Source of the DNA: Paracidovorax wautersii
GTDB taxonomy: Bacteria; Pseudomonadota; Gammaproteobacteria; Burkholderiales; Burkholderiaceae_C
DNA length: 64,000 bases
Reading direction: 5' to 3'
NCBI RefSeq assembly: GCF_031453675.1
Contig: NZ_JAVIZX010000001.1
Location: 1,302,001 to 1,366,000 of the forward strand
Positions 1 to 8,541 of this stretch are shown in pieces. Made by a program: the position numbers and the translations under genes. The notes under the pieces are model-generated. The model had not been told where the DNA came from and searched no databases. It saw nothing but the letters and a program-made list of their open reading frames with translations. How positions within the stretch are numbered: the stretch's first letter is position 1; the number at the start of each line of letters is the position of its first letter.

Positions 1-1554
1 CGCTTCGCCACGCTGGACGTGTACGTGGACGACGAAGGCGGCGATCCGCTGGGCTGGGCCTTCGGCGCCCTGGGCCTGACCGACAGGGCCAAGCACCTGG
101 CCACGCTGTATCTGAACGACCTGGCCGACGTGCTGCGCGACGCGGTGGACGAACGCTTCGAGTTCGTGCGCTATGCCGAATCGCTGGCCGGCAGCCAACC
201 GACTTTTGATCCGCTGGCCGAAGCCCTCGCCGCGCCGCCGACGCTGGTGGACGACCTGCTGCAGCAGCTCACGCACGAGGCCATCGAGCGCCACCAGCCC
301 ACGGTGGTGCTGCTGTCCGTGCCCTTCCCCGGGTCCGTGTATGCGGCCTTCCGCATCGCCCAGGCCATCAAGGCGCGGCACCCGCACATCGCCACCGTGC
401 TGGGCGGCGGCTTCGTGAACACCGAGCTGCGCGAACTGGCCGATGCGCGCGTGTTCGACTTCTTCGACTACGTGACGCTGGACGCCGGCGAGCGCCCGCT
501 GCTCGCGCTGCTGGAGCACCTGCAGGGCCAGCGCGGCCGCCAGCGCCTGGTGCGCACCTTCGTGCGCAACGACGCAGGCGCCGTGCAGTACGTGAACCTG
601 ATGGAGGCCGACGTCGCGTTCGCGGAGGTGGGCACGCCCACCTGGGACGGCCTGCCGCTGGACCGCTACCTGTCGCTGCTGGACATGCTCAACCCCATGC
701 ACCGGCTGTGGAGCGACGGGCGCTGGAACAAGCTGACCGTGGCGCACGGCTGCTACTGGAAGAAGTGCAGCTTCTGCGACGTGAGCCTGGACTACATCGG
801 CCGCTACGAAGGCGCCAGCGCCGAGGTGCTGGCCGACCGCATCGAGGCCATCGTGCGCGAGACGGGCCAGACGGGCTTTCACTTCGTGGACGAGGCCGCA
901 CCGCCCAAGGCACTCAAGGCCCTGTCGCACGAACTGATCGCGCGCAACGCCGGCATCAGCTGGTGGGGCAACGTGCGCTTCGAGAAGACCTTCACGCCCG
1001 ACCTGGCCGAGCTGATGGCCGACAGCGGCTGCATCGCCATCTCGGGCGGGCTGGAAGTGGCGTCGGACCGGCTGCTGAACCTGATGAAGAAGGGCGTGAG
1101 CGTGGACCAGGTGGCGCGCGTGACCAAGGCGTTCAGCGATGCGGGCATCCTGGTGCATGCCTACCTGATGTACGGCTTTCCGACGCAGACGGTGCAGGAC
1201 ACGGTGGACGCGCTGGAATACGTGCGCCAGCTGTTCGCCAACGGCTGCATCCAGAGCGGGTTCTTCCACCGCTTTGCCTGCACGGTGCATTCCCCGGTGG
1301 GGCAGAACCCGGCCGAGTACGGCGTGACGCTGGCACCGCTGCCGCCCGGAGACTTCGCCAAGAACGACGTGGCGTTCATCGACCCGACGGGGGTGGACCA
1401 TGATGCGCTGGGGTTGGGGTTGAAGAAGGCGATCTACAACTACATGCATGGGATCGGGTTGGAGGAGGATGTGCGGGCTTGGTTTCCGTTTCATGTGCCG
1501 AAGACCACGGTGAACCGCCGGCGGATTGAGAAGGCTTTGATGGCTCGGGCTTGA
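1..1554 (+). CDS. B12-binding domain radical SAM protein (5' end outside window)
   Basis: The reading frame is open from base 1, so the start codon lies upstream. The first third resembles a cobalamin-binding Rossmann domain (TVVLLSVPFPGS, then VLGGGFVNTEL). The radical SAM cluster follows at GCYWKKCSFCD, with three cysteines in the C-x4-C-x2-C spacing common in B12-binding radical SAM proteins, then GFHFVDEAAPP and ISGGLEVASDRLL, typical of the SAM-binding barrel. The family does radical chemistry such as methylation, with a 4Fe-4S cluster, S-adenosylmethionine and often cobalamin. No neighbour suggests a substrate. The gene ends convergently with the AsmA-type gene, the two being separated by about 0.87 kb of repeats. 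Confidence 0.85.
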   Translation, partial: RFATLDVYVDDEGGDPLGWAFGALGLTDRAKHLATLYLNDLADVLRDAVDERFEFVRYAESLAGSQPTFDPLAEALAAPPTLVDDLLQQLTHEAIERHQPTVVLLSVPFPGSVYAAFRIAQAIKARHPHIATVLGGGFVNTELRELADARVFDFFDYVTLDAGERPLLALLEHLQGQRGRQRLVRTFVRNDAGAVQYVNLMEADVAFAEVGTPTWDGLPLDRYLSLLDMLNPMHRLWSDGRWNKLTVAHGCYWKKCSFCDVSLDYIGRYEGASAEVLADRIEAIVRETGQTGFHFVDEAAPPKALKALSHELIARNAGISWWGNVRFEKTFTPDLAELMADSGCIAISGGLEVASDRLLNLMKKGVSVDQVARVTKAFSDAGILVHAYLMYGFPTQTVQDTVDALEYVRQLFANGCIQSGFFHRFACTVHSPVGQNPAEYGVTLAPLPPGDFAKNDVAFIDPTGVDHDALGLGLKKAIYNYMHGIGLEEDVRAWFPFHVPKTTVNRRRIEKALMARA

Positions 1555-1573
1555 TCTTCTTTTGGTCGAATTG

Positions 1574-1617
1574 GCTTCTAGCGCTTATATGGTGAGCGCA
1601 TGCAGCTATCATTTTTG
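1574..1617. repeat. Short intergenic hairpin repeat, copy 1
   Basis: Shows the half-sites AGCGCTTAT and GAGCGCATGCAGCTAT, which form an imperfect hairpin just after the radical SAM gene. Seven more relatives lie in this window, at 2362, 8441, 20363, 22988, 38841, 44412 and 52352. Confidence 0.6.
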
Positions 1618-1618
1618 A

Positions 1619-2340
1619 ATGTTGCTGAGCGACTGCTTCCCGGGGCCGGGGGGTGCGCCCGGCGGCGCACTCACTTTCTTTCGCTTCGCCGAAAGAAAGT
1701 GAGCAAAGAAAGGGCGACCCTACTGCCCGCGTCCCCTTCGCTTGCGCTACGGGGCAGCCTGCGATGCTCGCGCAGACAGGGCCGCCGTGGAACTCACTGC
1801 GCTGCGGAGCAGCTCCGTTCGGACAGCCACGGCGAGTCAGTTCACGAGGCATGCGCGCTCCGACGCGCATGCGCCCTGCCCGCGCTCGGCTTCTCGGCAC
1901 GGGCAGAAGGGAACCCGAACGCCCCACACGGGCCGTCGCTGCGCTCGGCCCTTACGGGGCGGAGTGCGCGTGCTCTGCGCTTGCGCAGGCGCGCAGCGCC
2001 GCGAAGGCCGGGTCGAGCGCAGCGATGACCCGAGTCGTCCCACTTCCCTTTTGGATGCGCCGAGGAGCGCAGCGGGTGGGGTGGGCATGTGTGCCGAAGG
2101 ACACACATGCTTCGTGCACTGACTGGCCGCAGTTGTCCGAACTTAGCGCTGCAAGCGCGCAGTGAGTTCTGCGGCCCACCCCACCCGCGAGCACCACAGG
2201 TTGCCCCGTAGCGAAGCGAAGGGGACGCAGACAGCAGGGCCCTTTTTTTTGCTTACTTTCTTTTGGCGAAGCAAAAGAAAGTGAGTGCGCCGCCGGGCGC
2301 ACACCCCGGCCCCGGTAAGCAAACGCTCAGCCACACCCCA
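1619..2340. repeat. 0.7-kb imperfect inverted repeat (two head-to-head copies of a ~360-bp element)
   Basis: Bases 1619 to about 1980 and the reverse complement of about 1990 to 2340 align along their length. Both arms begin with a GCTGAGCG block, then CGGGGCCGGG, GCGCCCGGCGGCGCAC, a small hairpin (TTTCTTTCGCTTCGCCGAAAGAAAG on the left, with TTTTGGCGAAGCAAAAG in the right copy), CGTCCCCTTCGCTT and GGAACTCACTGCGC-like segments. Open frames run through it on both strands but consist of the same repeat read from either side, so I call no gene in this 865-base gap. It lies between two convergent genes and might act as a transcription barrier. Confidence 0.75.
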
Positions 2341-2361
2341 AAAGGCCCCTGAAGACAACTA

Positions 2362-2410
2362 CCAAATCAATAGCTACCAGCGCTTACCCCATAAGCGCCA
2401 GAGCCCCAAA
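2362..2410. repeat. Short intergenic hairpin repeat, copy 2
   Basis: Contains AATAGCTACCAGCGCTTA and ATAAGCGCCAGAGC as opposed half-sites, ending at the stop codon of the AsmA-type gene. It may serve as that gene's transcription end. Confidence 0.6.
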
Positions 2411-2419
2411 ACACCCCCA

Positions 2420-3790
2420 TCAAGGCGCCGGATGCAACGGCTCCGGCACCCCCTGCCTCCGGGACTTCTCCTTCTGCCCGGAAGGCGCATTCTTCCCCCC
2501 CGCCGCAGGCGCTTCCGGCGTATCCCCCCCGCCAAACACCCGCCGCAACGTCTCCCCGATCCGTGCCCCCAGCACCGTCCCCACGCCCGGCGCCACCACC
2601 GTCCCCACCGCCGCACCGGCTGCCGCGGCCGGCGGCAGGCTGAGGCTCACGTCCGACACCGGCCCGCTGAACTCCAGCGGCACGCCCACCACGCCGTCCA
2701 CCAGGTCCACGGCCACGTTGCCCGACACCCGCTGGTCCTGCACCGTGGCCTCGCCGGTCGCGGTGAGCACACCCGAGGTGGCCTTCAGATCGCCGTAGCG
2801 CACGATCGTGCCCCGCGGGTGGCCTTGGGTGTGCGCGGTGCCGGTCAGGCTGTCGAGCTGCGTGGTGCCCTGGTGCTCACGGCCGGCGGTCTTCACGGCG
2901 CGCTCCAGGTCGAAGGTGAGCAAGCGGGCGCGCGCCACGGTGAAGCGCGTGTCGGTGCGCAGCGCGCGCAGCGCCTTGGCGGGGTCGGCGCCCTCGGCCA
3001 CCAGGTCGGTGCGGCCGCGCGCCTTGCCGGCCACCAGGGATTTGCGCTCGAAGGCCGCCAGCATGCCCACCACATCCACGCCGGTGAAATCGACCTGCCC
3101 GGTGATGCGGTAGCGATCGGCGGTCTGCTGCAGGCGCAGCTCGCCCTCTTCGGTGCGCCCGCCGGCGGTCACCCAGGCGCGCCAGCGGTCTTCCTGCGCG
3201 TGGCGTTCGATCTTCAGGGCGGCGGGCATCGGCTCGGCGCCGGCGCGTTCCAGCAGGCCGGTGCGCGGGCGCCACAGCGGGTCGAAGTCCACCGCGCCGG
3301 AATAGGCCAGCGCGCGGCCGCGCCGCGTGACCCAGCGCACGTCGCGCCAGGCCGCATGCTCCACGGGGATGTCGGCGATCTGCAGGCCCAGGGGCAGATC
3401 GGCCGTGCTCCGGCTCTCGTCGCCCTGCTGCTGCACGTCGAAGCCCGACAGCGATACCTGCGGCACGGTGGCGTCCTGCAGTTCCAGGCGGGTGAGCGCC
3501 AGGCGGCGCTGGCCCAGCAGCTGGCCCCAGCGGGCTTCGGCCTCGATGCGCTTGGCGGTGAGCGGCGCCTCCTGCTCGGTGCGCACGTCCTCCAGCACCA
3601 CGCGCGGCTGCGGCCACAGCGACCACTGCAGCCGCCCCACCACCACGGTCACGCCGACGGCCTCGCTGGCGGCGGCGCCGGCGCGCTGCGCCAGCTCCTC
3701 GTCGGAAGGCAGCCACCAGGCGATGGCAAGGGCCGCCACCGCGATGAGCGCGGCCACGGTTCCCAGAACGATCCAGAGCGTGCGGCGCAT
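2420..3790 (-). CDS. AsmA family protein
   Basis: A 456-residue protein. Residues about 5-25 form one N-terminal membrane anchor (LWIVLGTVAALIAVAALAIAWWL), followed by a large periplasmic part with AsmA features: a GVTVVVGRLQWSLWPQPRVVLEDVR block near the start and a C-terminal repeat-like barrel region. Family members are thought to help phospholipid transport or outer membrane assembly. The ATG at 3790 was chosen because the hydrophobic anchor follows at once; the frame continues upstream without such a segment. The C terminus is short, charged and low in complexity. The gene is divergent from the uracil permease. Confidence 0.8.
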   Translation of the reverse strand: MRRTLWIVLGTVAALIAVAALAIAWWLPSDEELAQRAGAAASEAVGVTVVVGRLQWSLWPQPRVVLEDVRTEQEAPLTAKRIEAEARWGQLLGQRRLALTRLELQDATVPQVSLSGFDVQQQGDESRSTADLPLGLQIADIPVEHAAWRDVRWVTRRGRALAYSGAVDFDPLWRPRTGLLERAGAEPMPAALKIERHAQEDRWRAWVTAGGRTEEGELRLQQTADRYRITGQVDFTGVDVVGMLAAFERKSLVAGKARGRTDLVAEGADPAKALRALRTDTRFTVARARLLTFDLERAVKTAGREHQGTTQLDSLTGTAHTQGHPRGTIVRYGDLKATSGVLTATGEATVQDQRVSGNVAVDLVDGVVGVPLEFSGPVSDVSLSLPPAAAAGAAVGTVVAPGVGTVLGARIGETLRRVFGGGDTPEAPAAGGKNAPSGQKEKSRRQGVPEPLHPAP

Positions 3791-4018
3791 GGCGGTGAGG
3801 TCGAGGTTGGAGAAGACAAGAGGACGGGGAAAAGGCCAGGGCCGGCCGCCGTGCCCGGTGCAGCGGCAGCCACACGGGAGCGGGGCCGGCTCAGCAGCCA
3901 CCGTAGCGGAAAACCAGGGCCTCGCCGGGTCATCCGTTTCCGACGAAGCGCGTGCGCCATCGGCCCGGGCAGCCCCTACACTCGCGCACGTTCCAAAAAA
4001 AGTCCAAGAGGAGTTCCT

Positions 4019-5305
4019 GTGTCCACCTACTTCCCCCGCTGGCGCGAGACGCGTGCCACCCAAGGCACCGTCGTCGCGCCCGACGAGCGCCTGCCCTGGG
4101 GCCAGACCGCCGCCATGGGCGTGCAGCACGTCATCGCGATGTTCGGCGCCACCGTGCTGGCGCCCATCCTCATGGGCTTCGATCCCAACATCGCCATCCT
4201 GATGAGCGGCCTGGGCACGCTGATCTTCTTCATCGTGACGGGCGGCCGCGTGCCCAGCTACCTGGGCTCCAGCTTCGCCTTCATCGGCGTGGTGATCGCC
4301 GCCTCGGCCTATGCCGGCAAGGGCCCCAACGCCAACATGGCCGTGGCGCTGGGCGGCATCATCGCCTGCGGTGCGCTGTACACGCTGATCGGCGTGATCG
4401 TGCAGGCCGTCGGCACGGGCTGGATCGAGCGCTTCATGCCGCCCGTGGTGACGGGCGCCGTGGTGGCCGTGATCGGCCTGAACCTGGCTGGCGTGCCCAT
4501 CAAGAACATGGCCGCCAGCAACTTCGACAGCTGGATGCAGGCCGTGACCTTCGTCTGCGTGGGCCTGGTGGCCGTGCTCACCCGCGGCATGCTGCAGCGC
4601 CTCTTGATCCTGGTGGGCCTGATCCTGGCGAGCGTCGTCTACGCCGTGCTGACCAACGGCTTGGGGCTAGGCAAGCCGCTGGACCTGTCCGGCGTGGCCG
4701 CCGCCGCCTGGTTCGGCCTGCCGACCTTCACCGCGCCCGTGTTCAGCGGCCCCGCCATGCTGCTGATCGCCCCCGTGGCCATCATCCTGGTGGCCGAGAA
4801 CCTGGGCCACATCAAGGCCGTGACGGCCATGACGGGCCAGAACCTGGACCGCTACATGGGCCGCGCGTTCATCGGCGACGGCATCGCCACCATGGTGAGC
4901 GGCAGCGCCGGCGGCACGGGCGTGACCACCTACGCCGAGAACATCGGCGTGATGGCCGCGACCAAGATCTATTCGACCGCCGTGTTCCTGGTGGCCGGCC
5001 TCATCGCGCTGGTGCTGGGCTTCTCACCGAAGTTCGGCGCGCTGATCCAGGCCATCCCGCTGCCGGTGATGGGCGGCGTGTCCATCGTCGTGTTCGGCCT
5101 GATCGCCGTGGCCGGCGCCAAGATCTGGGTGGACAACCGCGTGGACTTCTCGGACAACAAGAACCTGATCGTGGCCGCCATCACGCTGATCATCGGCACT
5201 GGCGAATTCACGCTCAAGTTCGGTGACTTCGCGCTGGGCGGCATCGGGACCGCCACGTTCGGCGCGATCATCCTGTACGCACTGCTGAATCGTCGCAGCG
5301 CATAA
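4019..5305 (+). CDS. Uracil-xanthine permease, NCS2 family (UraA-like)
   Basis: A 428-residue polytopic membrane protein, the normal length for UraA-type permeases. It starts WRETRATQGTVVAPDERLPW and continues with GVQHVIAMFGATVLAPILMG, a classic NCS2 signature, then GRVPSYLGSSFAFIG. The GTG start at 4019 has a strong Shine-Dalgarno sequence (AAGAGGAG) six bases before it; the frame is open far upstream, but only this site has such a signal. NCS2 proteins import uracil or xanthine by proton symport. A purine/ureide-type degradation cluster lies about 4 kb downstream, so nucleobase import fits the surroundings. Confidence 0.9.
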   Translation: MSTYFPRWRETRATQGTVVAPDERLPWGQTAAMGVQHVIAMFGATVLAPILMGFDPNIAILMSGLGTLIFFIVTGGRVPSYLGSSFAFIGVVIAASAYAGKGPNANMAVALGGIIACGALYTLIGVIVQAVGTGWIERFMPPVVTGAVVAVIGLNLAGVPIKNMAASNFDSWMQAVTFVCVGLVAVLTRGMLQRLLILVGLILASVVYAVLTNGLGLGKPLDLSGVAAAAWFGLPTFTAPVFSGPAMLLIAPVAIILVAENLGHIKAVTAMTGQNLDRYMGRAFIGDGIATMVSGSAGGTGVTTYAENIGVMAATKIYSTAVFLVAGLIALVLGFSPKFGALIQAIPLPVMGGVSIVVFGLIAVAGAKIWVDNRVDFSDNKNLIVAAITLIIGTGEFTLKFGDFALGGIGTATFGAIILYALLNRRSA

Positions 5306-5381
5306 ATCGGAAAGCACCGCCAGCGCTCGCGGTGCCCCTCCCCCGTCAGCAGACACCGCGCAAGGGCCGCCCCGCAGCGCT

Positions 5382-5450
5382 GGTGTCGTCCCCCTTCCCA
5401 TCGCGCAGCGATGAGAGAAGGGGGAGGCGGCAAAGCCGCTCAGGGGGTTG
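5382..5450 (-). repeat. Gene-end palindromic repeat, copy A (possible bidirectional terminator)
   Basis: Contains CCCCCTTCCCA, a CGCGCAGCGATGAGAG loop region, AGGGGGAGG and a GGCGGCAAAGCCGCT hairpin, ending GGGGG directly against the stop codon of the zinc-ribbon gene. A related copy sits at 25309-25382, also touching the stop codon of a leftward gene. It lies between convergent genes, so it may terminate both. Confidence 0.6.
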
Positions 5451-6173
5451 TCACCTCTTCAACCAGTTCCAGACGAGGTCGACGCCGATCTCCAGCAGAT
5501 CGAAGCGGGTCTGCGTTTCGGTGAAACGTTCCTTCTGCCGCTCGCGCAGCTCCCGGTTGCGGTCACGCTCGATGGCGATCAGCGCGTCCGCCAGGTCGGT
5601 GGGCCGCGCCGGCTCCTCGGTGCGGCGGGCGGCGCGGCTGTGCCGCTCCAGCGCCTCGTCCACGGCTTTCGGGTCCAGCAGCGACAGCGCCGAGCGGCAG
5701 TACGGGCAGGCGTGGTCGTTGCGGATGTCCACCGTGCCGCCGCAGTTGGTGCAACCGATGGTGCCCACGCGCTGGGCCAACGCCTCGATCTCCATCGACG
5801 AGAGATGCCGCACGAAGCCCTTCTCGACCATGAACGAACCGAAGGTGCTGAAGCGCCCGTGCCCGGCAGCGCAGCGGTAGGTCATGTAGCGGCCGAACTT
5901 GGCCATGTCGTAGCCGGCATCCAGCGCCTTCGGGCAGCGCGGGCAGTGCAGGCGCTGCGCCAGCGGCTGGTGCGCCTCGCCCCGGCGTTCGTGCAGTAGC
6001 TCGAACAGCTCCAGCACCGCCGCGGGCGCCAGGCGCGTGTTCTCCTGCGGGTCGAACCACAGGCCCTGGCAGGCGAAGCACAGGTCCAGCTCCAGGGTGC
6101 CGCCGCCGTGCGCGGCGAAGCGGCGGATCTCGGTGGGCTGGCGGCAGGAGGGGCAGCGGGGCGTGAACGGCAT
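5451..6173 (-). CDS. Zinc-ribbon protein (zf-TFIIB-like)
   Basis: A 240-residue cytoplasmic protein. Cysteine pairs typical of zinc ribbons are at the N terminus (CPSCRQP and CFACQGLWFD), then CPRCPKAL with a later RCAAGHGRF, and CTNCGGTV with CPYCRSAL. The tail is a charged helix of about 50 residues that could form a coiled coil. The CPxC...ELDxCxxCxGxWxD pattern is that of the transcription-factor zinc-finger family, whose role in bacteria is not known. The ATG at 6173 starts directly before the first ribbon; upstream ATGs would add 32 residues of no clear character. Confidence 0.8.
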   Translation of the reverse strand: MPFTPRCPSCRQPTEIRRFAAHGGGTLELDLCFACQGLWFDPQENTRLAPAAVLELFELLHERRGEAHQPLAQRLHCPRCPKALDAGYDMAKFGRYMTYRCAAGHGRFSTFGSFMVEKGFVRHLSSMEIEALAQRVGTIGCTNCGGTVDIRNDHACPYCRSALSLLDPKAVDEALERHSRAARRTEEPARPTDLADALIAIERDRNRELRERQKERFTETQTRFDLLEIGVDLVWNWLKR

Positions 6174-6342
6174 GGTGGCGCGCATGGTACCGCCCCGCCC
6201 AGGGTGACGGGCGCCGCATACCGCGCGCATAGGGCGGCGGAATGCAGGTGCGGCGCCGGGCAGTGGCACAGGCCGCTGCTACCATGCAGGCGTGAACCGC
6301 AAGCCGCCCCCGGGCGGCATTTTTTCGACCGGAGAGGCTCCC

Positions 6343-7863
6343 ATGACCTTGGCAGAGCGCGTGCGCTACGCAGACTTCCACCCCCGCATCATGTCGGCCG
6401 ACGCGGCTGCCGCGCTGATTCCCCACGGCACCAACGTCGGCATGAGCGGATTCACCGGCGCGGGCTACCCCAAGGCCCTGCCCCAGGCCATCGCCGCCCG
6501 CGCCCGGGCCGAGCACGCCGCCGGCAAGCCCTACAAGATCAACGTGTGGACGGGCGCCTCCACCGCGCCCGAGGCCGACGGCGTGATGGCCGAGGCCGAC
6601 GCCCTGGGCCAGCGCCTGCCGTTCAACACCGACCCGATCGCGCGCCGCAAGATCAACGAAGGGCAGATCGACTTCATCGACATGCACCTGTCGCACGTCG
6701 CGCAGCACGCCTGGTTCGGCTTTCTGGGCCCCATGCAGGTGGCGGTGGTCGAGGTGCTGGGCGTGACGGCCGACGGCCTGCTGATCCCGTCCACCTCGGT
6801 GGGCAACAACAAGACCTGGCTGGAGATCGCGGACCACGTGATCCTGGAGGTGAACACCCAGCTGCCCGCGCGCATGGAGGGCATGCACGACATCTACTAC
6901 GGGACGGCCATTCCGCCGCGCCGCGTGCCGATCGCCATGACGCATGCGGACGACCGCATCGGCGAGCCCTACCTGCGCGTGGATCCTTCCAAGGTGGTGG
7001 CCGTGGTGGAGACGCACCGGGGCGACCGCGACAACGTGTTCGCCGCGCCGGACGCCAATTCCCACCTCATCGCCGCATCGATCATCGACTTCCTGGCGCA
7101 CGAGATGAAGATGGGCCGCCTGCCCAAGGAAATGCTGCCCGTGCAGTCCGGCGTGGGCAACGTGGCCAACGCCGTGCTGGCCGGGCTGATGACGGGCCCG
7201 TTCGAGAACCTGCTCGGCTTCACCGAGGTGCTGCAGGACGGCATGCTGGACCTGCTGCGCGCCGGCAAGATGAGCAAGGCCTCGGCCACGGCCATCTCGC
7301 TGAGCCGGGCGGCGTTCGAGGACTTCGAGAAGAACATCGACTTCTACCGCGAGCGCATCCTCCTGCGGCCCCAGGAGATATCGAACCACCCCGAGCTGGT
7401 GCGGCGCCTGGGGATCATCGCCATGAACTCGATGATCGAGGCCGACATCTACGGCAACATCAATTCCACGCACATCATGGGCTCGGCCATGATGAACGGC
7501 ATCGGCGGCTCGGGCGACTTCGCGCGCAACGGCTACCTGTCGTTCTTCGTCACGCCGTCGGTCGCCAAGAACGGCGCCATCAGCTGCATCGTGCCCATGG
7601 TTTCGCATGTGGACCACACCGAGCACGACACGCAGATCATCGTCACCGAGCAGGGCCTGGCCGATCTGCGCGGCCTGAGCCCGCGCCAGCGCGCGCAGGT
7701 CATCATCGACCGCTGCGCCCATCCCGACTACCGGCCCCTGTTGCAGGACTACTTCGACCGCGCCCGGGCGCAGGGCGCGCAGCACACGCCGCACCTCCTG
7801 GGCGAGGCGCTGGGCTGGCACCAGCGCTGCCTGGCAACGGGCACGATGCGGCCCGCGGCCTGA
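6343..7863 (+). CDS. Acetyl-CoA hydrolase / succinate:acetate CoA-transferase family
   Basis: A 506-residue cytoplasmic enzyme of the Cat1/AarC/ScpC family, which moves CoA between acetate (or propionate) and succinate or hydrolyses acetyl-CoA. It shows GMSGFTGAGYPKALP near the N terminus, SVGNNKTWLEIADHVILEVN, QSGVGNVANAVLAGL (the conserved loop near the CoA-ester site) and NLLGFTEVLQDGMLDLL, whose glutamate is the likely catalytic residue. The C-terminal part has IITEQGLADLRGLSPRQRA-type residues. The ATG at 6343 is preceded by GGAGAGG at good spacing; an upstream in-frame ATG at 6292 has none. It is followed 143 bases later by a thioesterase on the same strand. Confidence 0.9.
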   Translation: MTLAERVRYADFHPRIMSADAAAALIPHGTNVGMSGFTGAGYPKALPQAIAARARAEHAAGKPYKINVWTGASTAPEADGVMAEADALGQRLPFNTDPIARRKINEGQIDFIDMHLSHVAQHAWFGFLGPMQVAVVEVLGVTADGLLIPSTSVGNNKTWLEIADHVILEVNTQLPARMEGMHDIYYGTAIPPRRVPIAMTHADDRIGEPYLRVDPSKVVAVVETHRGDRDNVFAAPDANSHLIAASIIDFLAHEMKMGRLPKEMLPVQSGVGNVANAVLAGLMTGPFENLLGFTEVLQDGMLDLLRAGKMSKASATAISLSRAAFEDFEKNIDFYRERILLRPQEISNHPELVRRLGIIAMNSMIEADIYGNINSTHIMGSAMMNGIGGSGDFARNGYLSFFVTPSVAKNGAISCIVPMVSHVDHTEHDTQIIVTEQGLADLRGLSPRQRAQVIIDRCAHPDYRPLLQDYFDRARAQGAQHTPHLLGEALGWHQRCLATGTMRPAA

Positions 7864-8006
7864 CCGCGCCGCCTTCCGGCACGGCCAAGGCGCGCTCCCG
7901 GATGCGGCGGGCACCGGCCTGGCGCGCCCGTCGCGTGCGTGTCTGGCGGCGCGGGGGGCGCGCCAGATAATGGGCCATTGCCCAAGAGCCAAGGAGCCGC
8001 ACCGCC

Positions 8007-8426
8007 ATGTCCATCTGGAAGAAGCCCATCACCCTCGCGCAACTGAACACCGGCGCCGCGAACGCCGTCACGCACCTGGGCATCGAGATCACCGAGATCG
8101 GCGACGACTTTCTGCGCGGCCGCGTGCCGGTGGACGACCGCACCCGCCAGCCCTTCGGCCTGCTGCACGGCGGCGTGAGCGTGGTGCTGGCGGAATCGCT
8201 GGGGTCGATGGGCGCGTTCTACGCCGCGCCCGAGGGCTGGACGGCCGTGGGCCTGGACATCAACGCCAACCACTTGCGTGCCGTCAAGGACGGCTGGGTC
8301 ACCGGCACCGCGCGGCCCGTGCACATCGGCCGCACCACGCAGGTCTGGCAGATCGACATGGCCAACGAGGCCGGCGAGCTGACCTGCGTGTCGCGCATCA
8401 CCATGGCCATGCTGGCGCCACGCTGA
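8007..8426 (+). CDS. Hotdog-fold acyl-CoA thioesterase (PaaI/YdiI type)
   Basis: A 139-residue single-domain hotdog protein, the usual size for YdiI/MenI and PaaI thioesterases. The helix motif GLLHGGVSVVLAESLGSMGA carries the HGG turn and the glutamate used in hydrolysis, and VGLDINANHLRAVKDGWVTG follows as in the family. It hydrolyses aromatic or other acyl-CoA esters; the substrate is not readable. The start has AAGGAG ten bases upstream. It may be co-transcribed with the CoA-transferase, and ends facing the HpxW-like gene with a hairpin repeat between them. Confidence 0.85.
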   Translation: MSIWKKPITLAQLNTGAANAVTHLGIEITEIGDDFLRGRVPVDDRTRQPFGLLHGGVSVVLAESLGSMGAFYAAPEGWTAVGLDINANHLRAVKDGWVTGTARPVHIGRTTQVWQIDMANEAGELTCVSRITMAMLAPR

Positions 8427-8440
8427 GCGCAGCAGCAGGC

Positions 8441-8541
8441 ATCAAAATCGATAGCTGCCTGCGCTTGCCCATCAAGAGATTCAAAACCATTTGGCCTTGA
8501 ACTCCTTGTTCGATGAGCGCATGCAGCTATTGTTTGGATAG
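8441..8541. repeat. Short intergenic hairpin repeat, copy 3 (long-loop form)
   Basis: Half-sites ATAGCTGCCTGCGCTT and GAGCGCATGCAGCTAT are separated by about 50 bases that include CCTTGAACT. The copy at 22988 has a similar middle segment. It fills the space between two convergent genes and ends at the stop codon of the HpxW-like gene. Confidence 0.6.

Noticed and set aside
1653-2302. Several overlapping frames of 80-170 codons starting MRPAAHSLSF on both strands
   Set aside because: They are the inverted repeat read from either side; similar peptides from both strands show the DNA repeat, not a gene.
5563-7992. An 809-codon minus-strand open frame over the CoA-transferase
   Set aside because: Shadow of the plus-strand gene, His/Ala/Gly-rich and without domains.
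7864-8006. Gap before the thioesterase, considered for a promoter
   Set aside because: No convincing -35/-10 or sigma-54 pair was found.
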